From positions 1-5,264 of the forward strand of contig CALDQF010000342.1 in NCBI GenBank assembly GCA_937911845.1: a stretch of DNA of 5,264 bases, read 5' to 3'. The stretch comes from an uncultured Phycisphaera sp. (lineage in GTDB: Bacteria; Planctomycetota; Phycisphaerae; Phycisphaerales; SM1A02). The stretch's first letter is position 1. Each line of letters starts with the position of its first letter. The notes beneath the pieces were generated by a model that made no database searches, was not told the DNA's origin, and saw only the letters and a program-made list of their open reading frames with translations. Made by a program: the position numbers and the translations under genes. This document shows, in pieces, positions 1 to 5,264 of this stretch.

Positions 1-304
1 GTCGCGTGCACCGCGGTGCGAACCTCAGGGAGGACTCCCCCCTCCCGCCAAGGTCACAAGTGCGTGTATTCCAACAGGTTCCGAGCGATCTGCAACCGCG
101 ATCTTTTTTGCAGAGGCCGCGAAGATCCACACACCATCCACAAAACCCCCGCCACAAGGCACAAACGGCGAATGTGCGGCAAACCTGCGATGGGTAGTGC
201 ATATCCTCTCCCGGATCCATCCACCCCGCACCCACACTCCCGCCCCTTTGTGCACAGGCGGAACTTCGCGGCAACCCCAATGGCAACCGCGCTAGCATCG
301 AGCC
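1..304. other. Gene-free region upstream of the photolyase
   Basis: I see no convincing gene here. The open frames on both strands translate to low-complexity strings rich in Pro, Arg, His and Cys, with no recognisable motif; the long plus-strand frame simply runs on, out of frame, into the photolyase. The stretch holds a GC palindrome and hairpin near its left end, a 7-nt direct repeat (GCGATCT at 85-91 and 98-104), an inverted pair CTGCAA/TTGCAG (90-95 and 108-113) around a run of six T, and a 9-nt direct repeat GCAACCGCG (92-100 and 283-291). No sigma-70-like -35/-10 pair stands out. The photolyase promoter must lie here or farther upstream, but I cannot place it. Confidence 0.6.
8..46. 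repeat. 12-bp perfect palindrome followed by a 6-bp GC hairpin
   Basis: GCACCGCGGTGC at 8-19 is a perfect 12-bp palindrome. It is followed by GGGAGG (28-33) and its complement CCTCCC (41-46) around a 7-nt loop. No T-run follows directly, so this is not a standard intrinsic terminator for either strand. It could be an operator, part of the terminator of a gene left of the window, or chance in GC-rich DNA. The symmetry is real; the function is unknown. Confidence 0.3.
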
Positions 305-1732
305 ATGGCTTCCCTTGTCTGGTTTCGACGCGATCTGCGCACCACCGACCACCCCGCGCTCCTCGCCGCAGCGGCGGGAGAAGGTCCTGTGCACGCGGTG
401 GTGGTATTCACGCCGGAGACATGGCGCGTTCACGGGGTCGGCGCGAACCAACTCACGTTGCTGTGCCGCCGCTCCCAATCGCTTCGAGCCGAGCTTGAAG
501 CGCTGGGCATTCCCCTGCACGCCGTGCACGCCAACACCTTTGCGGCCACCCCAGATGCATTGTTGTCATTGGCGAATGACATCAGCGCTGATCGCCTGCA
601 CTACGGCCACGAACACGAAGTCGATGAACGCCAGCGCGACGAAGCCGTCCGCTCGGCGTTTGAGAATGCTGGGATTCGCGTGCACGCCCACCACACGCAA
701 ACGCTCCTCCCCCCCGACGCGGTGCAGACTGGAACCGGAGGCCCATACAAGGTCTTCACGCCCTACAAACGCTCGGTCCTCAAGCAATTGACCGCCGAGG
801 AGGATCTGGCGGTGGATCTTCGGCTGCAGGCACAGCCCAAACCGCGCGATGCCATCGGCACCATCCCCGATGCCATCGAAGGCGCCGGCTCCACCGTGGA
901 ACTCGGGGCTTTTGACCTGAATGAACAAGAAGCCTTGGGGTCGCTGGAAGCTTTCCTTGCCGAACGAGGCGGCCACTACGAAGCCCAGCGCAACTTCCCC
1001 GCCGTGCCGGGCACCAGCGCTCTGGGCGTGGCCTTTGCCCTGGGCACCCTGTCGCCACGCACCGCCTATGCCCACGCCCTCCGCCGACTGACATCCCACC
1101 CGAACGAAGCCGAAGGCCTCGACACGTGGATCAGTGAACTGGTGTGGCGCGACTTCTACCGCCATGTTCTCTTTCACTTCCCCAGGGTGTGTATGAACCG
1201 GCCCTTCGATCTTTCAACCGAAGCGGTCGCATGGCGCAACAACGAAGATGAGTTCCAAGCCTGGTGCGAAGGACGAACCGGCTACCCCTTGGTCGACGCC
1301 GCCCAGCGCTGCTTGGTGGCCACCGGCTGGATGCACAACCGCCTACGCATGGTGACCGCCCAATTTCTCACCAAACACCTGTTGGTGGATTGGCGCTGGG
1401 GCGAACGGTTCTTTGCCCAGCACCTTGTCGACTACGACTTTGCCAGCAACAACGGGGGCTGGCAGTGGTCTTCCTCCACCGGCACCGATGCCGCGCCGTA
1501 TTTCCGAGTGTTCAACCCCATCAGCCAAAGCGAGAAGTTCGATGCGGACGGTGCGTTCATTCGAAAGTGGGTCCCCGAACTGGCCGAGCTGCGCGGCAAA
1601 GACCTCCACGACCCGTCCCGCATCGCCCCGCTCTTGCGATCGGATCTGGACTATCCCGAGTTGGTCGTGCCCCAAAAATTCGGCCGCCAACGGGCAATTG
1701 ATGCATTCAAGACGGCCCGGGCGTCGCTTTGA
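305..1732 (+). CDS. phrB: Deoxyribodipyrimidine photo-lyase (class I CPD photolyase)
   Basis: This flavoenzyme uses blue/near-UV light to split cyclobutane pyrimidine dimers in DNA. The protein has 475 aa; E. coli PhrB has 472. It opens with the alpha/beta antenna domain (LVWFRRDLR, residues 4-12). The helical FAD-binding domain covers about 205-475 and contains the signature blocks WISELVWRDFYRH, TGWMHNRLRM and NNGGWQW-S-STGTDAAPYF. By alignment from memory to E. coli PhrB (offset +4), the electron-transfer tryptophans W310, W363 and W386 are present. So are the flavin N5-contact N382 and the active-site residues E278, W281, N345, M349 and W388, so it should be catalytically competent. In the antenna pocket, E108 is kept, but the neighbouring Asn is Asp107 and a Lys equivalent appears to be Met297, so the second chromophore cannot be named. 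ATG 305 is the only sensible start: an in-frame TAG lies at 293-295. No good Shine-Dalgarno precedes it. The 3' end overlaps the opposing DUF1080 gene by 26 nt. Confidence 0.97.
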   Translation: MASLVWFRRDLRTTDHPALLAAAAGEGPVHAVVVFTPETWRVHGVGANQLTLLCRRSQSLRAELEALGIPLHAVHANTFAATPDALLSLANDISADRLHYGHEHEVDERQRDEAVRSAFENAGIRVHAHHTQTLLPPDAVQTGTGGPYKVFTPYKRSVLKQLTAEEDLAVDLRLQAQPKPRDAIGTIPDAIEGAGSTVELGAFDLNEQEALGSLEAFLAERGGHYEAQRNFPAVPGTSALGVAFALGTLSPRTAYAHALRRLTSHPNEAEGLDTWISELVWRDFYRHVLFHFPRVCMNRPFDLSTEAVAWRNNEDEFQAWCEGRTGYPLVDAAQRCLVATGWMHNRLRMVTAQFLTKHLLVDWRWGERFFAQHLVDYDFASNNGGWQWSSSTGTDAAPYFRVFNPISQSEKFDADGAFIRKWVPELAELRGKDLHDPSRIAPLLRSDLDYPELVVPQKFGRQRAIDAFKTARASL

Positions 1733-2843
1733 CCAAAACCTTTGGGTTTGCGAAGACCAAGTCCACATCCTCCGAACCGTGCAACTGAAAGGCGAAGTGC
1801 CCCTCGATACCAAGCGCCGGGTCCCGCAATTGCAACGCCCGCTGGCCGTTGAAGTCGACGGCCACCAGATCGCCCACGCAGTGGATTTCATAGCGGTTGG
1901 GCCCTGGTTTGAACTCGTGTGGCCATCCTTCGCTCGAGGTGGGGTGCACCCAACCCCGGCCGTTGGTTTCGTAAAGCCCCGCCGCCCGTCGCCCGGGACG
2001 ACCGTCCACTTCACACTGGATGCCCGTGATGCCGCTGAATCCACCTGGTTTCGCGCGGAAGTAGACCCCGCTGTTGCCGGCCGTCCATTTGCAGTCGACC
2101 GAGAGCACAAAGTCCTGCCAAGGCTTGGTGCTGAACAGCAATCCGTATTCCGGATTGGATTTCACTTGGGTGCCGCGGGCATGTTGGGGGGTGGTCGTCC
2201 ACGAGCCGCCGCCCCGAGGGGCAAAGTCTTTGGTGAAATCTAGGGCCCGCCATTCGTGCCGACCACGGTCGGTGATTTTGATGTTCTTCCACTCAATGTC
2301 GCACGAACCAGAGTGCACTTGCAGCGCGATGACGCCTTCAACGCGATCGGCATCGAGGTAGTCGGCCACCGGCACGCCGTTCACCCACGATCGAATGCGC
2401 GGCCCTTCGCACACGATGCGGTAGGTGTTCCACGCGCCATTGCGGAAGGCCGCTTGGGCTTCGGGTCGACCTTCCACGTTGTGTCGCCAGCCCCCAAAGC
2501 GCTCTCCGTAGACCCCGCCCGACCAGCGACGCTCCGAAGTGTCCACTTCAATTTGGTAGCCGCTGACCGCGCGACCGTCTTCAGTCACTTCGCTGCGAAT
2601 CTGAATGCCACTGTTCCCCCCCGGCTTGATGTGGAGGTCGACTTCGAGTTCAAAATCGCCGTAGGTCCGAGGCGAAACCAAAAAAGAATTCACCGACTCC
2701 CCCCCACGGCCGATGAGGGTCTCACCATCCATCACAAAAGCTGCGGGACCCACCTTCGTCCACCCGGCGAATGGCCCTTCGGTAAAAAGCGGGTCGGCGG
2801 CCAGAATCAGGGCTGAACCCACGATGGAGCAAAGAAGCATCAT
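1707..2843 (-). CDS. Tandem DUF1080 (3-keto-disaccharide hydrolase family) exported protein
   Basis: The 378-aa protein carries two copies of the DUF1080 / 3-keto-disaccharide hydrolase domain (PF06439; concanavalin-A-like beta-sandwich), at about 22-191 and 197-371. Paired blocks show the duplication: GNSGIQIRSE (76-85) with GNSGVYFRAK (256-265); GYQIEVD (95) with GIQCEVD (274); NTYRI...WVNG (139-156) with NRYEI...DFNG (316-333); GVIALQVHSG (170) with GHFAFQLHGS (348). Family members act on oxidised (3-keto) sugars or bind glycans in the periplasm or outside the cell; the substrate here cannot be told. The N-terminus (MMLLCSIVGSALILAAD) looks like a very short signal peptide with possible cleavage near residues 14-16, but it lacks the usual basic residue. 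ATG 2843 is chosen because AGGA lies 7 nt upstream; a second ATG at 2840 is also possible. The gene is divergent from the cobalamin-fold gene and ends inside the photolyase. Confidence 0.9.
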   Translation of the reverse strand: MMLLCSIVGSALILAADPLFTEGPFAGWTKVGPAAFVMDGETLIGRGGESVNSFLVSPRTYGDFELEVDLHIKPGGNSGIQIRSEVTEDGRAVSGYQIEVDTSERRWSGGVYGERFGGWRHNVEGRPEAQAAFRNGAWNTYRIVCEGPRIRSWVNGVPVADYLDADRVEGVIALQVHSGSCDIEWKNIKITDRGRHEWRALDFTKDFAPRGGGSWTTTPQHARGTQVKSNPEYGLLFSTKPWQDFVLSVDCKWTAGNSGVYFRAKPGGFSGITGIQCEVDGRPGRRAAGLYETNGRGWVHPTSSEGWPHEFKPGPNRYEIHCVGDLVAVDFNGQRALQLRDPALGIEGHFAFQLHGSEDVDLVFANPKVLVKATPGPS

Positions 2844-2850
2844 GGCGGCA

Positions 2851-2854
2851 TCCT
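2851..2854 (-). promoter_or_regulatory. Ribosome binding site of the DUF1080 gene
   Basis: AGGA on the minus strand sits 7 nt before the ATG at 2843 and 10 nt before the one at 2840. The spacing favours the first of the two tandem Met codons as the start. Confidence 0.55.
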
Positions 2855-2864
2855 AGTGGGCATC

Positions 2865-2897
2865 TTCTCGGACTTTTTGACTTGGAACGTCCGAGAA
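2865..2897. promoter_or_regulatory. 9-bp inverted repeat in the divergent intergenic region (candidate operator)
   Basis: TTCTCGGAC (2865-2873) and GTCCGAGAA (2889-2897) form a perfect 9-bp inverted repeat with a 15-nt spacer and 24 nt between half-site centres. The spacer holds TTGACT (2877-2882), which resembles a plus-strand -35 box, but no good -10 follows at 16-18 nt. The element lies 21 nt upstream of the DUF1080 start and about 100 nt upstream of the cobalamin-fold start, so a bound protein could control either gene. As RNA it could also form a leader hairpin in the DUF1080 transcript. No T-run follows the right arm, so it is not a terminator. The repeat is seen directly; the operator role is inferred. 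Confidence 0.45.
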
Positions 2898-2987
2898 TGT
2901 TGCAAATCTTGGCGAGATCTTGAATCGTTGCGGGCGTGGACGAAGAACTTGGAGTGGCACCACCGCCACCCTCTGTACTCCCTCGCG

Positions 2988-2993
2988 AAAGGA
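2988..2993 (+). promoter_or_regulatory. Ribosome binding site of the cobalamin-fold gene
   Basis: AAAGGA lies 5 nt before the ATG at 2999. It decides the start: the frame is also open from a GTG at 2936, but that adds a Pro-rich 21-residue tail with no ribosome binding site and no match to the family. Confidence 0.7.
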
Positions 2994-2998
2994 ACCCC

Positions 2999-3688
2999 AT
3001 GCCCTTTGATTACGAACGATTCCGTGAACGTCTCTTCCCCGCATTGCTCGCGGGCGACCGGCGCCAAGCCCGCTTGGTGGCGGCCAATGCTCGAGAGCAA
3101 GGTGCCAAAGCAGAAGAGCTCGTCACCCAAGGCTACTTCCCCTTGTTGAAGGAACTCGCCGCCCTGTACCGGTCGGATCGGGTCTCGATGCTCGCCCACC
3201 ACTACGCCACCCGCATTTTGCACAACCTGCTTGAGAGCTCTCAACTCGAGTTCAGTGTGCAAGAGCCCAACCAGCGACGGATCCTCATCTTCTCGGGATC
3301 TGCATCCTTGGAAGAATTGCAGGGCTTGATCGCCGCTGACATCCTGGAAGCCGCCGGCTGGGACGTGCGGTTCGGCGGTGGCGGCATTGCGGCCGACGAA
3401 GTGCTCCAAGAGTGCGGCCGTCAACGCCCCGACGTGCTGTTGATCTTTGGTGCCAACCAACAAGACGCACCCAACGTGCGTTCGATCATCGACACGGTCA
3501 ACACGGTTGGGGCCCATCCCAACATGAAGATCGTGGTCGGTGGCGGCGTCTTCAGCCGAACCCAAGAACTCACGGGCGTCTCGCTCGGTGAGCAAATTGG
3601 GGCCCACGCAGAAATCAACAACCCCAAAGATCTGGTCGAAGGCCTCGAAGTCTTCTACGGCGAAGAAGTCGCCGTGAAAGTCGCCTAA
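2999..3688 (+). CDS. Stand-alone cobalamin-binding-fold protein, CarH/LitR-sensor-like, cofactor motif degenerate
   Basis: The 229-aa protein has two parts. Residues about 1-88 form a helical cap of the B12-binding_2 type (LLAGDRRQARLVAAN, then YRSDRVSMLAHHYATR). Residues about 93-220 form a Rossmann-like B12-binding domain (RRILIF, ILEAAGWDV, PDVLLIF, KIVVGGGVF, GAHAEINNPKDLVEGL). CarH-type photoreceptors carry a W-x9-EH motif in the cap; the equivalent here is Y57-x9-H67-H68. The lower-ligand motif (D/E)-x-H-x-x-G aligns with L104-x-E106-x-x-G109, so the cobalt-ligating His is Glu. The GG of the third motif is kept (181-183), while the Ser of the S-x-L block is not evident. There is no MerR or other DNA-binding domain, signal peptide or membrane segment, so it is probably cytosolic. 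It might bind cobalamin base-off without a protein ligand, bind another tetrapyrrole, or act as a cofactor-free partner protein. Corrinoid methyltransferase subunits are the other family to consider. The fold is clear; the function is not. Confidence 0.8.
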   Translation: MPFDYERFRERLFPALLAGDRRQARLVAANAREQGAKAEELVTQGYFPLLKELAALYRSDRVSMLAHHYATRILHNLLESSQLEFSVQEPNQRRILIFSGSASLEELQGLIAADILEAAGWDVRFGGGGIAADEVLQECGRQRPDVLLIFGANQQDAPNVRSIIDTVNTVGAHPNMKIVVGGGVFSRTQELTGVSLGEQIGAHAEINNPKDLVEGLEVFYGEEVAVKVA

Positions 3689-3714
3689 GACCCTTCACTG
3701 CTTTGCGAAGGACG

Positions 3715-3750
3715 CCACGGACGCGCTTAGCGCGTCCGTGGTTGTTTTTT
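3715..3750 (+). terminator. Rho-independent terminator after the cobalamin-fold gene
   Basis: A perfect 12-bp GC-rich stem (3715-3726 with 3730-3741, loop TTA) is followed by TTGTTTTTT (3742-3750). It begins 27 nt after the stop codon of the cobalamin-fold gene. The opposing peptidase gene ends 9 nt beyond the T-run. Read from the minus strand, the hairpin has the A-run before it and no T-run after it, so intrinsic termination should mainly serve the plus strand, though the stem may also stabilise the 3' end of the peptidase mRNA. Confidence 0.9.
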
Positions 3751-3758
3751 AAGGGCAT

Positions 3759-5264
3759 TCAATCACGCAAACGTTGGGCCGCCGCAGAAACTCGATCCAG
3801 CAACGGGGAGGCATCCAAGCCACTTCCGACCGCTTCCTGCATCCAGGCGTCCGGGGTGACTCGACCGATGCCACAGATCCGCAACGTTTCTTCCGCCAAA
3901 TCTCGACCTTCGACGAACGTTCTGATTTGCTGGGCCATGACCAGGCCAATCACGTAGTCGGCGAGGTACAGGGGGTACGCCACGGAATGCTCATACGCGG
4001 CCATCAAGTGATAGGGGTCGTCGCCATACCGGTCACGGAAGAATCGATCCCACACGCGCCCGGCTTCGGCGACCACTTCGTCGCGAAGTTCCGCCGGTGT
4101 GGCTTCGGGGTGTTCGTACAACCACCGCCACACCCGAATCTCCAGCAACGCCGGTCCGGCAATCTGGCAAGCGTTCAGCATGCTGGTAGCCGCGGCAATG
4201 TCACCGGCCCGATCGCCTGACTCCGCAATCCCAAGAACCGCACGGGCTTGGTGCTGGTACAAAAAGGCGAAGGCTTCGGTGCACGCGGTGTTGGGCACCC
4301 CACGCAAGGCGGGACGGGGGCGATGCGTTGAAATCACTTGCTCGAGGCAGTGCCCGAGTTCGTGCATCCCTGTGTCGAATCCATCCCAGCCCAAGGTGTC
4401 TGGCAAGCGATTGGTGCGAAGCCAACTGTGGAATTCGGGCAACGCCGGCCGAACGGCATGCCCCGCGCCACGGGCAATTTCCACATCGATGCGGGTGCCC
4501 AAAAAATCCGCCTCATCGTCAACAAAGCCGAGTCCACGCAGGACTTCCGGCAGCGCGGCATCGAACGCGTCTTCGTCAGGGAAACGCTCGGCCACGATGG
4601 CGTCCAGTTCACGGCTGGGACGATCGTCGCCCAATTCTTCGAAGTACACATCGTGGGCTTCATGCGGACGCCCGAGTTTGGCTACCACCACATCCAGCAG
4701 ATCGTTGCGGGCTGCGGAATCGAGCAAGGTCTCAATCAACGCCACGACTTCGGTCTCGGGGATTTCTCGCTGCAAATCGAAGCGGCGTCCCAGGACGGTG
4801 GGATGTTTTGGGTAGTACGGATCCAGCTCTTGCTGAACGCGGAATTGCGCCAACCAGTGCTCGTACCGCGCGAGGTCTTCGGCTTCGTTGGCGACGCCAT
4901 CGATCGTGTTGGCCGCAGGATCCCACTTCTTCTGAGCGTCTCCCTCCCACACGGTCGCGGGGATTCGACCTTCAATCGCGCGGCCCATCACGGAAGCCAA
5001 TGCTCGCTGCACCGGCAACCCTTCGGCACCATCGCCGTAGCGTCCACGCAATTCTTCCCTCACCAACCAGTGCCACAAGAGCTTGCGATCGGGCTCGAAG
5101 GGGGCTTGGCCATCCGCGGTGACCACGCCGCCCACCGGAATATGCTGCTCGCTGACCCACTTGCTGGCAGCGTGGCCGATGTGCCGGGAACGCTCGGACA
5201 AATCGGCCGGAATGCGGGCCCCGAACGCCAGGCTCAATCGAGCATCAGCCCACTGGTCGCTGCT
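3759..5264 (-). CDS. M3-like gluzincin zinc metallopeptidase, 5' end outside the window
   Basis: At least 501 aa are visible. The zinc site is HELGH at 4350-4364 (in GMHELGHCLEQ), with a Glu 25 residues after the second His (TACTEAFAFLYQ). That is the spacing of thimet-oligopeptidase-type M3 enzymes (clan MA, gluzincins). The downstream block EHSVAYPLYLADYVIGLVM supplies His and Tyr residues in the right region to be transition-state-binding residues. The C-terminal TPDAWMQEAVGSGLDASPLL resembles the end of M3/M2-like peptidases. It most likely cleaves peptides; substrate and location are unknown because the N-terminus is missing. A TTG at 5237 could be read as a start, but the frame stays open to the edge (SSDQWADAR precedes it) and no ribosome binding site is seen there. 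I therefore treat that codon as an internal Leu and the gene as 5'-truncated. It converges with the cobalamin-fold gene. The exact MEROPS family (M3 or a relative) is uncertain. Confidence 0.82.
   Translation of the reverse strand, partial: SSDQWADARLSLAFGARIPADLSERSRHIGHAASKWVSEQHIPVGGVVTADGQAPFEPDRKLLWHWLVREELRGRYGDGAEGLPVQRALASVMGRAIEGRIPATVWEGDAQKKWDPAANTIDGVANEAEDLARYEHWLAQFRVQQELDPYYPKHPTVLGRRFDLQREIPETEVVALIETLLDSAARNDLLDVVVAKLGRPHEAHDVYFEELGDDRPSRELDAIVAERFPDEDAFDAALPEVLRGLGFVDDEADFLGTRIDVEIARGAGHAVRPALPEFHSWLRTNRLPDTLGWDGFDTGMHELGHCLEQVISTHRPRPALRGVPNTACTEAFAFLYQHQARAVLGIAESGDRAGDIAAATSMLNACQIAGPALLEIRVWRWLYEHPEATPAELRDEVVAEAGRVWDRFFRDRYGDDPYHLMAAYEHSVAYPLYLADYVIGLVMAQQIRTFVEGRDLAEETLRICGIGRVTPDAWMQEAVGSGLDASPLLDRVSAAAQRLRD

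Noticed and set aside
90..113. CTGCAA/TTGCAG inverted repeat around a T-run as an intrinsic terminator
   Set aside because: The T-run lies inside the loop and right arm instead of after the stem, and the stem is only 6 bp, so it does not fit a terminator.
25..255. 76-aa minus-strand open frame in the upstream region
   Set aside because: No family resemblance or ribosome binding site, and the composition looks random; a real small gene cannot be excluded but is not supported.
16..498. 160-aa plus-strand open frame overlapping the photolyase start
   Set aside because: It is out of frame with the photolyase, its composition is unlike a folded protein, and it has no ribosome binding site. It is a shadow of GC-rich coding sequence.
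566..1177. 203-aa minus-strand open frame inside the photolyase
   Set aside because: It lies wholly antisense to a clearly conserved gene and has no recognisable motif.
1343..2243. Long open frames on both strands (255 aa minus, 276 aa plus) across the photolyase/DUF1080 junction
   Set aside because: Both are alternative frames of two well-supported genes, with typical low-complexity shadow translations.
2877..2905. TTGACT followed at 17 nt by TTGCAA as a sigma-70 promoter for the cobalamin-fold gene
   Set aside because: The -35 match is fair, but the -10 hexamer is poor at every allowed spacing, so I do not call a promoter.
2936..2998. Upstream GTG start extending the cobalamin-fold protein by 21 residues
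   Set aside because: The added segment is Pro-rich and lacks a ribosome binding site, whereas ATG 2999 has AAAGGA at 5-nt spacing and starts right before the family-like cap.
2840..3607. 255-aa minus-strand open frame across the cobalamin-fold gene
   Set aside because: It is antisense to a gene with a good ribosome binding site, recognisable domains and its own terminator.

Overview
The window is GC-rich (roughly 60% by eye) and holds four protein genes in two convergent pairs. They are photolyase (+) meeting a DUF1080 protein (-), and a cobalamin-binding-fold protein (+) meeting a metallopeptidase (-). The DUF1080 gene and the cobalamin-fold gene are divergent and share a 155-bp intergenic region. 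The organism is a bacterium. Secreted tandem-DUF1080 proteins and weak Shine-Dalgarno use would fit Planctomycetota or another PVC/Acidobacteria-type environmental lineage, but that placement is an inference with low to moderate confidence.

Layout. 1-304: no convincing gene; a perfect 12-bp palindrome and small inverted repeats lie upstream of the photolyase. 305-1732 (+): a complete class I CPD photolyase close to E. coli PhrB, with every catalytic and electron-transfer residue I checked present. 1707-2843 (-): a tandem-domain DUF1080 (3-keto-disaccharide hydrolase family) protein with a short putative signal peptide; its 3' end overlaps the photolyase by 26 nt. 2844-2998: divergent intergenic region with a 9-bp perfect inverted repeat. 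2999-3688 (+): a 229-aa stand-alone helical-cap plus cobalamin-binding-fold protein that looks CarH/LitR-like but has lost the cobalt-ligating histidine and has no DNA-binding domain. 3715-3750: a strong Rho-independent terminator. 3759-5264 (-): a gluzincin metallopeptidase with HELGH and M3-like spacing to the third ligand; its start lies beyond the right edge.

How they might work together. The photolyase repairs UV dimers using light, and the cobalamin-fold protein resembles the sensor half of B12 photoreceptors, which are often found near photolyase genes in other bacteria. A light/UV-response neighbourhood is therefore possible, but the degenerate cofactor motif and the unrelated gene in between make it a hypothesis. 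The DUF1080 protein and the peptidase look like ordinary catabolic or processing enzymes. No mobile elements, RNA genes or CRISPR arrays were seen.
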